In this document: positions 1-10,542 of the stretch, piece after piece
Position numbering within the stretch: position 1 is the first letter of the stretch
How the letters are laid out: each line of letters starts with the position of its first letter
DNA from: Bimuria novae-zelandiae CBS 107.79
Taxonomy: Eukaryota; Ascomycota; Dothideomycetes; Pleosporales; Didymosphaeriaceae
Assembly (NCBI GenBank): GCA_010015655.1
Contig: ML976793.1
Span: 58,237 to 122,236, forward strand
Length of the DNA: 64,000 nt
Direction: 5' to 3'
The notes under the pieces: model-generated
What the model was told of the DNA's origin: nothing
Databases searched by the model: none
What the model saw: the letters and a program-made list of their open reading frames with translations, nothing else
Position numbers and translations under genes: made by a program

Positions 1-1129
1 AGTTCCTTATAGTAATATCTATAGTACGTTGTCTACTAATAGACTCCTGCTTTCGCGATTCTATATAGCGGCTTAATTACATAGAGCAGCGTGCCCTCTA
101 GATATCTAGGTGCTAGCTTATTAGGGAGGTGTGCTAGTATTATTCTCTTAAGATTTATCTACGCCTGTAGATATGCCTGCGTTATGTCGCGGAGCTTAAG
201 ATTTATCTTATATTATACAAGCATAGGTGCCAGGGCCATAATTACACGCTAGCTATAGCGTTAAATAGTTAAAGATTACGTTAAAATGGCCTCCTTGCCA
301 TAGTCCTGGTATCCTTAGATAATAAGACGGGATTTTTTATAGGGCTTAGTTGTCTTTCCTTTAACTTCTCGCACTAGACGTGACTTAAATATATAAATTC
401 TACTATACACTTCTTAATTATATTATTTAAACTTAAACACTCTACGGCCTACTAGGTTACTAATCTCTTAATTATTAGATGCCTTAAAGGGTGCGCTAAG
501 TGTTATAATAACTCTATTATTGCATAGCTTTATAGTAAGCTTAAGGTCGGCCTCTTCCTTCTTAGTAATATAAACGTTTGCCTTCCTCTTATTCCTTAAT
601 TCTAGTAGGTGGCCTCTTTTGCGTAGTTGCGCTGCTAGCAGCACTATTATATCTATAAGTAACGCGTGCTACTACTGCGGCGCATTAAAGTCACTTTAGA
701 GGTAGTCTAGTCTATAGTATGGCTTAATAACTGTCGACTAAAATATTGTCGGGCTATTAACTATATCGATAGTGACGTTATAGCCGTCTATCGCGGCGAT
801 TTTGTACAGGCTATTCCAGCTATCCTTTTCTCTCTATACTAAAACCTCGCTTTGTAGCAGGAGCGCAAGCATGTCTGCGGTATTAGGCCCATTACGGGTG
901 TTTAACGCATCCGTAACCTGGCGTTTAGTAATAAGCTTGCGTAGTTCTTTTATTACTTTTTAAATAGCCTCGCTGCGCTTAACTATTAATAGTAATAGCG
1001 GTGACTCTATAGTTATACGTAGGTATGCGCTAAAGACAAGTAAAGTTAGGACTAGACTATTAGGGCCTGCTGTGTTATTAATAGCTTTCATAGTTATCTA
1101 AAGAATTACTTTATTAGATATAGTGCTAG

Positions 1130-1720
1130 TAAGCTTAGCGTAGAGTATATCCTATGCGCGGTGCAGGGGCGCGTAATACCTCTCTATCTTGCCAATAGAC
1201 TAATGTGCCTCTATAGGTACTTATTTGCATGTGACTCCTATAATCTTTACTTTTGCGCGAAATTCTGCACTTGCGAAGTTCGTGCCTGCGTTATGTGTAA
1301 GAATATCTGGTGGTCCTTAGTAAGTATTAATCCACAACATCCGTAGTGCCTACTATATCTCTTTAGCTAAAATAGCGTTGAGAAACTTTGCGCCTTAAAA
1401 TAAAGTTACTAAATCTACTATATATAATATAAGCTTGCTTCTTAAGTATATTACATCCACAAGGATCTCGTAGTTAAAGTAATAGTCGTCCTTAAGGGTG
1501 AACTTAAAGCGGCGCGGCGCAGAGCTATTAAGTTAATAATAATAGTAAAACTTTATAATTTACTTAAGAGTTCTTTCTTTAAAGTTATTATGACCAGCAT
1601 CTTTCAAGAGCCTAGCTAGTCTTATAATAGCTAGGTGTCTAAAACGGCGATAGAGCTGTCTTAACTCTATCTTTGTAAGAAATGCAGTTGCACGCTCTCT
1701 CTTATTAAGATAGAACCATA
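1130..1720 (-). pseudogene. Copia-A integrase segment
   Basis: Downstream of the protease, the minus strand gives a zinc-binding region (LYRRFRHLAIIRLARLLKDAG) followed by the rve core. Recognisable pieces are THNAGTNFASAEFR, where the usual Asp of the catalytic core reads Asn (GAT to AAT, a RIP-type change), and VPIEAH followed by SIGKIERYYAPLHR with the third catalytic Glu. Several in-frame stops interrupt it. Family assignment follows established Copia integrase motifs; the catalytic loss is read directly. Confidence 0.75.
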
Positions 1721-1760
1721 AATGTCCCTATTTACGGATCACGGGGATGCGTACATTGCC

Positions 1761-2058
1761 CTAGACGAGCTTATCTATAGTGTTGTTAAAGTAGACCTTC
1801 AGCCTGTCCATGTCCGCAAGGCATAGCAAGAACGGTGTGGGCGCATCTAGCACCTCAAAGTTGATTTTTTTAATCTCTGTCGGAATCTGTGCGGTGCCGA
1901 TAGACACCGTAACACTGCCTTTTCCGAATTTGATAGACGTTTTTCCTGCCGTAGATGTGTCCATCATGACCGTTGGGTCTTCCTGTATGAGTGCGAGGTA
2001 CTGTTCCTTACCGACTATAGATACATTAGCGGCGCCTGTATCAGGGAGGATTCCTTAG
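1761..2058 (-). pseudogene. Copia-A aspartic protease segment
   Basis: The minus-strand frame shows the retropepsin active-site motif DTGAANVSI at about 2046-2020, then a beta-rich stretch ending in PFLLCLADMDRLKVYFNN, typical of the protease domain of fungal Copia polyproteins. The 298-bp stretch is open and less RIP-marked than its surroundings. It is part of a dead polyprotein rather than a free gene: frames upstream and downstream are broken by stops. Confidence 0.75.
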
Positions 2059-2399
2059 TACACAGATCACGTGTATTGGTCCTTAATAAGGAATTGCGAC
2101 GCCGGTGATGACGGTACGTCTCTATTGTATATATCTTTACTAGAGATATAGTGTATAAACACTTAATCTACAAGTTATTACTCCTTAAAAAATTAATGTT
2201 CCGCGTACGCAGTTGTGAATTGCTAATCGTTAATGTTATACTACTAATCGCTGTTATTATTATCGTCCTTATAGTTCTTACTACCTTTATACTCTGCAAG
2301 GTGCACAAAGAAGTCTGCAGGTAGTAGTGTGCCTGTAAAGTAATATGCGGAGAAGAACTGTGTGCGGGCAGCTTTGCGTTCCTTATTAGTATGGTTGGT

Positions 2400-4440
2400 T
2401 AACTAGCAGCCCTCTTTCTGGCACACAAAGCACTTCTTCTTCTAGCGTGGCGTTATAAATTCACGTCTACTATTATTACTATTAAAGCGCTAATTGCCTT
2501 TGTTATCTTAGCCTTCTTAGAATCCGCCTACGAATCCGCCTTCGCCTCTAAATCCTCTTTAAGTTCTTCTATTCCTATTATTGTAGCGGTAGTTAAGGTA
2601 GTACTAGTCTATAGCGATTATCTTACTCTCTATAAGTATTTACCTTATTTGCTAACGTGCAAGGTGCGTCTTAACTATAGACTATAGGTCTATAAAGAGT
2701 CCTTCGCAGATTATGGCTAGCTTAAAGAGTGCTATTTTAAGTTCTAGAACTCCCTAGTACGCGTTAATAATAGTTATACGTAGAGTATTTTTACTTTTAA
2801 AGTTCTTATTAAGCGCGCGTTAGCATAATTATAGCTTATTAAGCAATATTTATAGCACCTTATATAAGCTCTTATTAGGGTTCTCCATGCGCGTACAGGC
2901 GAAGGTTGTAGTTATCTAGTCTATATAGTAGTGTTAATAGTGGACGTCGTGATTAAAGTAGTTCTTGATCACTGTGTACGCATTAGAAAAGCTGTCACCT
3001 CTGTCCATAACTTATATATAGAACATCTCTACTCGCCTAGTAAGAATACGGGGAAACATAGCGTGGAACTACTCTTCGTGGATATCCACCTGCCAATAGA
3101 TGCTAAAGAAGATCTTAATTTTATTATTAAGCAGATTATACATATCTTCTGTGTATTTCTTATTATTATCCTAAAGCTTAGAGAACTGCGTAATTGTGTT
3201 AGCGTTAAGTTAATCGTTACGGGACTAGCGCGGCGGCAGTGTCTTATATAGGTTATATAGTAGCTCTGGTAGTCTGCCCGGTACACCGTTCACAGGTTAT
3301 TATAGAAACGGCGTGATTTCGCGATATGTAATCGCTGGCGGCCGTGCCTGTATTTACAGTTGCCATTACTATAATTACGCATCTTGTTCCCACTATTGCT
3401 AAGACTAAGGTTCTCTAAGCGCACCACTTATAAAGTGCGGTTATTAACTATTATTACTCTATTTTAGTAGTTAGATTTTATCTATTTGGTGCATTAGTTA
3501 TAGCTTCCGTGTTTTAGATTAGTTTCGAGCGTCGTATCCTACTCCATGCTATTTGCTTTGCTATAATTACTCTCGCTACTGCCTGTCTTACTACAAGTGC
3601 TCTGGCTACTATAACTGCGGTGCATGTGTACTAGCTAGTGGACTATCCTACTATAGTTATTACTACTTAGCTATTAGAGGTGTCTATTTTGCGTTCTGCT
3701 GGCGCTTGTATGCCCTTAATCGTTAGTCGAATATCATAGCTTTAAATTCCACAGGGTCCTATTCGGGAGTATTCTTTAGAGTAGATAAATTATAGAGGGA
3801 ATTAGCAAGCCTCGCGCGGTTGTTGCCTATATAGACTCCTCTATGCCGTAGGACTATCTTTAGAGATTTTAGTATATTACGGTTAACCTTGTAGAATAGC
3901 TCCTTTGTCTATTCTTTAAAATCGTAGTAGTAGTCTGCACATAGATTATTATCCTAGGCTATTAATACGTTATAATCGCGGATAATTTTAGTAACCTAGG
4001 TTATTGCGTGCATCTTATCTGCGTCTGTTAGTATAGGTACGTCCTAGAGAGATGTGTTGACAGATTCTAGCGCCACTAGATATAGGCAGTCTCCTATAAG
4101 GTACTTTATAGTATATTTAGCCTAGCGCGAAGTAGCTTCCTAGCGTTTACTTAAGCTATGCTCTAACTAATTATCGCGTAGTTAAGCTTAAGCTTAAGTA
4201 TTAGTATTATCTACTACGCTATCGCTGCTCCTATTATCTACTATTATACTAGCGGTGTTAACTTGTTGTTAATGTAGTTGTCTCGTTAGTTAGTCGTTTC
4301 TGACGTGTGTTAGTGTACGTAACTAGGTTGTCTAGAGACGTTTGTATAGTAAATTATAATACATTACTAACGCGCTCTATATCCGCGGATTAGCCTAAAC
4401 TAGTAGCTTTAGAGGTTAGTTAAGAGTGCTTCGTGTTATC
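2400..4440 (-). pseudogene. Copia-A gag region
   Basis: The minus strand carries a Copia-type gag: a central stretch around 3250-2880 with segments such as FSIYWQVDIHEE and MDRGDSFSNAYTVIKNYF, and at 2400-2460 a zinc knuckle CFVCQKEGC followed by TNHT. Many TAG/TAA codons break the frame. It would have formed the virus-like particle of the element; here it is a relic. Confidence 0.65.
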
Positions 4441-4910
4441 TCTGCCTCGCTCTATTCTTAGCACAGTCTGCATTAACCTAAGATTTCTTACGTTAGGTTG
4501 TTAACAGCCTGTCTCTTCTTCCTTACTGTCTATAATAGCTTCTCGCGATTACTAATTAGTGTTAGGAGGACTTGTTGCACTAGTGCTAAAAGGAAATACT
4601 TAATAACAAGTTACATTAGGTTGATTGATGCTTGTTTCTTGTTCTATCTACTGAGGATTGAAGTACATCGCGGGGTATGGAAGCTAGTCCCATATGGGGC
4701 TCGCTCCACACATATAGTGTTTTGCAACACGACAGAGGCCTTGAGGTTGTTAATCCAACAACTCTAGAATAAATATATTGAAAACAACGTTATAAAGTAT
4801 AATTATATGTTTCCTAGCTCCTTATAAATAATTAACGCCTACCTAGCACGTTAGGAAGGTATTAAGAAAACGTTAGAAAAACGTTAGAGAGCCTACTATA
4901 AGTCTTCCTC

Positions 4911-5150
4911 TGTCTGCACTGCCTCGCCTTCCGCGCTAAGGGAACTGTGTAACCCTTGTACCCCCTCACTTCCAGTTAACCTGATACTGTACCGAAACCC
5001 CTTCGCCTCCACACCACCTGGTACTCGCTCACATCCACGAGAACTGGAAGGAAGGTATATAGAACTATTACAGAACACACAGACAATACAGACACTAGAT
5101 ACCAAAGACAGAGAGTTACTTGTTCATTCCTTGCTACCTGTGAACCGACA
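4911..5150 (-). repeat. 5' LTR of Copia-A
   Basis: This 240-bp segment is, in reverse complement, a near copy of the solo LTR at 17455-17707. Read on the minus strand it begins TGTCGGTTCACAGG and ends with a CA-type terminus next to the gag leader. It keeps many CpA steps, in contrast to the RIP-degraded element body. Its place right upstream of the gag frame fixes it as the 5' LTR. Confidence 0.85.
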
Positions 5151-5880
5151 TCCTCCTATAACTTTGCTATTTAATAATATAGTAACTAGTATCAGTGCTA
5201 TATATTCTATTACTAGAAGATAGTAATTTTAGTAAATAAGGAGTCGTATGTTATACAGCGTAGTTCTGGCAGTATAGATAGTATTATACCTACCTATTTA
5301 AATCCTAACGTATTTAGAATCCGTTAAGAACGTGCTATAAGTTATATTATTTACTTACTATTTATTTTATTAAACATAATTCTAATTAGCATGTTACATG
5401 CTAAGATATATATATAATACCTTGCTAAAACCTTCTTTATAGGCTTTAGAATAAGCTATATTTAATAGTTAGTATTTTTATAATATATATTAAACATATT
5501 ACGAACGTATTTGTATCTCGTTAGATTAGATCTAGGTTAGAGCTATTAATACTCTTACAGAGATCTTAGATTAAAGTCTATATTTATTGTGGAGGGTAAA
5601 ACGAGCTGGATAGTATATAGTTCGGAGATCGAATTGATTGATCAGTAACATATGAAAAGTTGCTGTAAGAGCAGTATTTATACCAAGCATTCGGTGTTAT
5701 GTTTGCCCGTTCCACCTGATCCTTCCGATCAGGGTACCTACAAGGGATAATTTCCGCGACATTTATTTAGTTATGGTTAAGTGTAATAGCGCTTATAATA
5801 TGTTATAAAGATATTTATAATAGAGAACCTTACTATAACCTATCTTTTATTTCTTTCCTTAAGCATAATTTAAGAAAGGC
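5151..5880. other. AT-rich, RIP-like non-coding stretch
   Basis: No gene is visible. The sequence is very AT-rich and CpA-poor, like the transposon blocks, with one less degraded island at about 5640-5760 that contains a TATTTATA box and is bounded by TG and CA. That island could be an LTR fragment, but no target duplication flanks it. Confidence 0.5.
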
Positions 5881-6415
5881 GAGGTAACTAGGCCAAGCCT
5901 ACTGCTTGGCACAAGGGCGCTTGGACCCCACCAATCGGCTTGGCTTTTTGGCCAGTCGGCTGGCCTCTATCCTGTGTTCCGCTGTATCCGCGATTTCCGT
6001 CGCCCGCTGGATGCAAACGTGCTACGTGGATACTGCGGAAGCGGAGCTCGGCTTTACCATGAGCGAAATCCAAGTGGTGGATTATGTGATTTAGAAGCAT
6101 TCAATTTTTTCGCGTCTCTGATGGACCTGTCCTCTAGGACATGATGCCGATTACGGCAACTTGCTGTGCCGAATAGCGGCATCGACTTTAGCACATTCGA
6201 ATGTTCGAATATTCCATGTCGCAGTCTGCAATTCTTCTCACCTAGTTTTACGTGTTCGTCAACGTGTCTTTGGCGTCTCCGACTCACAATCAATCCATTA
6301 CATTGACGAGCCGTCGGAAACCAGCGATGCTCACACCAACCGATAAGGCAAACAAACCGAGATTCAGAAGATGAGCGGCAGCTAACGCGAAACGGCAAAG
6401 CGACCTCAACGGCGA
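5881..6415. other. Single-copy-looking intergenic DNA left of the MULE insertion
   Basis: Balanced base composition without RIP marks. Short open frames on both strands show no recognisable domain. Before the MULE inserted, this DNA was continuous with 10338-10542, so it is probably the distal upstream region of the MFS gene. Confidence 0.5.
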
Positions 6416-6424
6416 CATCCGTCG
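6416..6424. repeat. 9-bp target site duplication, left copy
   Basis: CATCCGTCG lies immediately outside the left terminal inverted repeat and recurs, same orientation, at 10329-10337 just outside the right one. Nine base pairs is the typical target duplication of Mutator-like elements. Confidence 0.8.
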
Positions 6425-6470
6425 TGTCGGCAACTCATCTTACCTTGGGAATTACCTCGGCTAACCTTGG
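6425..6470 (+). repeat. Left terminal inverted repeat of the MULE-like element
   Basis: Positions 6430-6470 match the reverse complement of 10281-10321 at 37 of 41 bases, with the shared core TACCTCGGCTAACCTTGG. Both ends start with TG. An inverted inner copy of part of the repeat (AAGGTCAGATGAG) occurs at about 6516-6528, so the end can also fold on itself. Confidence 0.8.
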
Positions 6471-6612
6471 CACCTTCCTATATAGGTAAAGATGAGCTGG
6501 AAAAATCCTTCTCAAGGTCAGATGAGGTTTTTTTCACAGTCGGGTCATATAAGCCCCTCCAACCTTATTTTAGGAGCATTTCCGATCGTTATTTGTTCGC
6601 GCTTGCGCTGTA

Positions 6613-6642
6613 AACACGTTTCGAACACGTTCTGAATACGTT
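6613..6642 (+). promoter_or_regulatory. Triplet of phased palindromes in the transposase leader
   Basis: AACACGTT, AACACGTT and AATACGTT start at 6613, 6624 and 6635, exactly 11 bp apart, ending 15 bp before the transposase ATG. The same three-fold pattern recurs in the introns of the gene. One helical turn of spacing would place the sites on one face of DNA. It may be a binding site for the element's own transposase, or a remnant of a 5' intron; neither is proven. Confidence 0.6.
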
Positions 6643-6656
6643 CCTTGCGCGTTTCG

Positions 6657-9600
6657 ATGGAGTCTCTCGGTTCTGTGTTTATACCTGTCCCGATTCGTAG
6701 AGAAGTAGAATCCGATGACGATCCCGAGTTTACACTCGGAGATGAGTTTGCAAGGCCTGTTGAACCTATTGAAGATGCAGAAGTGCAACATGAGCAGGTA
6801 ATTTTCATATCTAAACGAGTTTAAAACACGTTCTGAACATATTACAGCAACCTAGCCCGGAGTTCACATGCGGAAATAACCGAAAGGCTGCAATCACAGC
6901 TGCGCAAGTTGATATTGTAGCTGATATACCAATGTATCCCCCTAGTAACCCAGAAGGTTATGCACTTATTGTTCCTATAACGACAGGATACAATGGGGAG
7001 GTACCAACTACCAAGGAAATACTCAAGCGGGCTCTACAGGTAGGAAGTTCGTCTTACATGTTTAAAACCTGTTCTAAACGTGATTAGTTCCAATATTGTA
7101 AAGGTGCAGAATTTAAGAACAGCACAACAATTTCTCCATACCTGGATTACCAGCCTGCGACCCGGCATAGGTACCGTTGCACTGGCATTAAGCAATGCGA
7201 GTTCCTTGATAACGATATTGCAACATGTTCACATACTGTTGTAAATGATGCATTATATATGCAGATAAGAGAGCTTCAGTCAGGCGTTCCAGGCAATGAC
7301 GATAGCGCTAAGGCAAAGGCTTCAAGGTCAGACAAAATTTAAACGTATTTTAAATATGTTTAGAACTTATTTAAACTTTTAGCATGTATCTTGGAGTTAT
7401 GAAACGTTTTCAGCAGCGCCCTTGCCATGATTGGCGACCAGAATGTCGACCAGTAGTCCGATTTCAGAGGAATAAGGTATATTTTTCGTTTAACATACTC
7501 TAAAGAAGTTTCTAACTTGTTTAGCCACTGTTTGGAGAGCAGAGCCACTTCATTGGTTGTGCTGGCTGGCAATTTAACGCTCAACCAAAGGAAAAACACT
7601 TTACTACCTCTATTAAAGCTGACGTTGACGTAGAGTACCTCCATGCTTTGTTTATAAATGGTTTACCAGATCATGAACAGCCAAGTGGGCGCTGCAAAGT
7701 CGTTGAGGCCCTGTCTGCACGGACTAAATTCTGTGGTATAAACGACGTAAACACATTGCAAATATGTTTCTAACAGATACATCTAGGAGTTGACCATCCT
7801 CAAGGAATGGGAAAACTTGTCAAGACAAGCTGCGATGTGTACTGGGATATTATTATCCCTAACAATGCTAGGGCAGCGCCCTATTTTATTGTAATCTCGT
7901 TTGGAACGCATTCACACATACCTCCTCCGCCCTGGCTACCGCGACTAGATGATATTAATGCGATTGAGAACATCCTACGCCCAATGTTGACCCCCAGTCT
8001 ATCACGGTGTAAGCTTTTATATAAACATGTTTAATTTCTATTCCTAACGCGTTATAGCTGATTTTCTTAACTCTGAACAACTAAAGGCCTACCTAAGTGT
8101 GCATGGCTATCGCTCTATTGAGGATCTTCACGTTGCCTTTGCAAATAAAGATCGTATTGCCTGTATTATCAAGCGAGAGAAGCTCACACGCTTTCCATAT
8201 AGAGGGGGTCTTGAAGGCGTAATATTTGAGTGGAGAACAAAACACCAGGACGAGAACACGGTCTGAACATGTTTTATATATGTTTTATCACCTTAACTAA
8301 CTTGACTAGGCATACATTCGTGATGTGATAACATCAATTAACGGAAATATCATTATCTGCTTTTTCAACGAGGCCGCTAAGATCCTGTTTGATCAGAAGA
8401 CATTTCAGATGGATATGTCTTTTAAGCGTCTTTATGGTGAATGGGCTGAGATTTTAATCGCAATTTTCCATCCTGGACACGGGAAGAGTAAGCGCGCAGG
8501 CAGTCTAAACCCGTTAGAAACACGTTCCTAACACGTTTAGTTCTCACACTTGGCAGAATCATCACCGATACTGAAGAAAGTAGCATGTATGAGCTTGCAT
8601 ATAGCAAGTTCTTTAAGCTTGCAAGTGAGCGCGCAGAGAGACCAGTACAATGGCGACACTTACACGGTGAGGGTTGGTATGGTACAACCCTCGACATGTG
8701 TAGTAGGCAAATGGCAGGTATGATTATAAGTCTAAATATGCATGAAACATATTCTGAACATGTCTCGTAGGTTTTGGGAGATATCTCCAGAGTATTGACC
8801 GACGGCACCGAGACGGGAGATAGCAGCTTCAATCCTGTACTAGGTTCTGTGATGTCCACTTTGCACGCAGTATCAAAAGGGCCGTACCAAGTTCAGAACA
8901 CGTTGAAGACTCTGTCTGGGGGCGGATGCGTGCATTATTGAGATGCAAGACATCGGAGGAGTATTATTCCTTACTTAATCTGTTGATAGGTAAGTCCTCG
9001 AAATGTGTTTGTAACACATTACTAACATAATATAGAAAATGAGCCAGAAGTAAAGGCTCGCAACTGGGCCCGGCATAAGAAGAATCCAGTTATTGCCGCG
9101 GGGCTCGTTTTTTGTTGCAGCAATATCAAAGATCGAGATGTTTGGAATACATTAGCATCAAATTCGAACGTTGCTGAGCAGGCCGGGCAAAAGGGCTATC
9201 GAACTGGAAAACATGTGCCTTTACTTGGTGCAATCTTTAAGTAAGTTGTCTAAACATGTTCTGAACGCGCTCGTAACGCGTTCCAGCGGTATGCAAATGG
9301 ATCTCCAGGATATCCAAGAGTTTGATGCACGCGATAGATACGGCGTTCGACATTCTTGGCGGGGTACCGCATCTCCGGGGCAGCGATACTTCATTAACCA
9401 AGGCCGTGAAGCCAGTAAGTTGTCTAAACATGATTAGAACGTGTCTGAAGCATGTTTAGAGAGAAAAAGATCGCGTCGTGCTGAGGAAGAAGATATTACC
9501 GATCTTACAGATGATGATTCGATACTTGAGGTGGCCAATTCCTCAGGACACGTACGTACGTCAGGGAGAGTGGTTTCTAAAACAAGAAGAACTTCTCAAG

Positions 9601-9889
9601 TACGCTCTACCTCACGGTCACCATCTCTACAATCTTCGCCTGCCCCCTCTTCCTCTAGTAGAGAAGATGTGTTAATGTAAGAGCAAGTAATCTATTTAAA
9701 TCATATTTCTAACATATTTATATTAGTTCTCAACGCCCTTTACGTCAAGCTTTGCTATCAAGCCAAGCTGCTGGCCAGGCCTTACAAGAAGAACGAGAAC
9801 GTATAGCTGTTGAACGGGAGCGTCTTGAGCTGGACATGAAGCGATTAGAATTTGAGATAAAGAAGCGGGAATTTGAGAAGGGTAAATAA
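6657..9889 (+). pseudogene. MULE-like DDE transposase, 14 exons, one in-frame stop
   Basis: Exons: 6657-6797, 6848-7039, 7088-7326, 7383-7476, 7525-7735, 7787-8008, 8058-8260, 8310-8487, 8541-8717, 8771-8989, 9036-9240, 9287-9414, 9460-9676, 9727-9889. All junctions are GT-AG and join in frame, giving 862 residues. The N-terminal third is Cys/His-rich and probably a zinc-binding DNA-recognition region. The putative catalytic triad is Asp469 (FQMDMSF), Asp545 (TTLDMCSRQMAG) and Glu673 (NVAEQAG), with a C-to-H motif (FCDVHF) between the second Asp and the Glu. The C-terminal about 50 residues are a charged coiled coil (ERERIAVERERLEL). Codon 570 is TAG (8821-8823), followed by CAG; a C-to-T change from CAG would explain it. 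Otherwise no lesion is seen. Splicing is by eye, and the family call has moderate certainty. Confidence 0.75.
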
Positions 9890-9907
9890 GAGCAGGTTAT
9901 GGAAAAT

Positions 9908-10143
9908 GGATTGAAACTTGTTATAATTCTATTGGAAACTTGTTAAAATCTTGATGGAAATTTGTTACAATCTTGATGAAAACGTGTTAAAATCTTGATG
10001 GAAACGTGTTATAATCTTGATGGAAAAGTATTCTAATCCTGATAGAAACTTGTTATAATCTTGATGGAAACTTGTTATAATCTTGATGGAAACTTGTTAT
10101 AATCTTGATGGAAACTTGTTATAATATTGATGGAAACTTGTTT
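9908..10143 (+). repeat. 22-bp tandem array, about 11 copies, 3' end of the MULE-like element
   Basis: Unit GATGGAAACTTGTTATAATC plus TT, repeated about 11 times with few changes; copies 7-10 are nearly identical. Each unit holds AACTTGTT and, 11 bp further, ATCTTGAT, so it reads as a dimer of an 11-bp unit like the one in the introns. The position just inside the right inverted repeat suggests subterminal transposase-binding sites. Confidence 0.85.
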
Positions 10144-10280
10144 CGCTAAGCTACCCTCTATGCCACATTTGTCCTAAGCCGATGGCGGAATGTGCTACCA
10201 ATTAGGGTAACGTGTACGCACGTCCTTGATAAAAGTTCACGTAATCCGCCAAGACGCTAACCTTATTCCGTAACTCATCC

Positions 10281-10328
10281 CCAAGGTTAGCCGAGGTATC
10301 TCCTAAGGTCAGATGAGTTGCGGCCTCA
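10281..10328 (-). repeat. Right terminal inverted repeat of the MULE-like element
   Basis: Reverse complement of the left repeat (37 of 41 bases over 10281-10321). The outermost bases, read inward, begin TGAGGC against TGTCGG on the left. It is followed by the second copy of the 9-bp duplication. Confidence 0.8.
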
Positions 10329-10337
10329 CATCCGTCG
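10329..10337. repeat. 9-bp target site duplication, right copy
   Basis: CATCCGTCG, identical to 6416-6424, directly outside the right inverted repeat. Confidence 0.8.
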
Positions 10338-10542
10338 CCGCAAAACACACTTATCCGCAATGCTCGTGTATATTTTATTTCCGGTTTCCGACGGCCGACA
10401 TATATGACTCCACCATGCCTCAGCAGCATGCGTGCAGCATATATCTACCCCCCCTCAGAATCCCAATTCAACGCTATCATCTCACATCATTTTCGTTGAG
10501 ACGTCGCGAGGCTCCTACGGTACAATTGCGTGCACAACAGAT

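Larger units (their letters stand above)
1..5150 (-). mobile_element. Copia-A: Ty1/Copia LTR retrotransposon, RIP-decayed, truncated by window start
   Basis: The minus strand reads, from right to left, a 5' LTR (4911-5150), a gag region (about 4440-2400), a CCHC zinc knuckle near 2400-2460, an aspartic protease (about 2058-1761) and an integrase (about 1720-1130). That order, protease then integrase, is the Ty1/Copia order; reverse transcriptase and RNase H would lie at or beyond the left edge. Most of the body is full of TAA/TAG codons where CAA/CAG is expected, and CpA is scarce, so it has been through RIP and cannot encode working proteins. The protease patch is better preserved. The 3' LTR lies outside the window, so no target duplication can be tested. 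Confidence 0.85.
6425..10328 (+). mobile_element. MULE-like DNA transposon, nearly intact, recently inserted
   Basis: A 3904-bp element bounded by terminal inverted repeats (6425-6470 and 10281-10328) and a perfect 9-bp target duplication. It carries one 14-exon transposase gene (6657-9889), a leader with three phased palindromes, and a 22-bp tandem array before the right end. Unlike most transposons in this window it shows no RIP and only one in-frame stop. It sits about 215 bp upstream of the MFS start codon. The Mutator-like assignment rests on the 9-bp duplication, the long repeats and the transposase DDE layout; a related KDZ-type superfamily is a less likely alternative. Confidence 0.8.

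Noticed and set aside
5640..5760. Less degraded island with TATTTATA, bounded by TG and CA, as a small LTR
   Set aside because: Flanking 5-mers differ (TTGAT versus TTTAT) and no second copy is seen in the window.
9908..10143. The 22-bp array considered as a CRISPR-like or minisatellite locus
   Set aside because: Units are contiguous with no spacers, the genome is fungal, and the array lies inside a transposon next to its inverted repeat.
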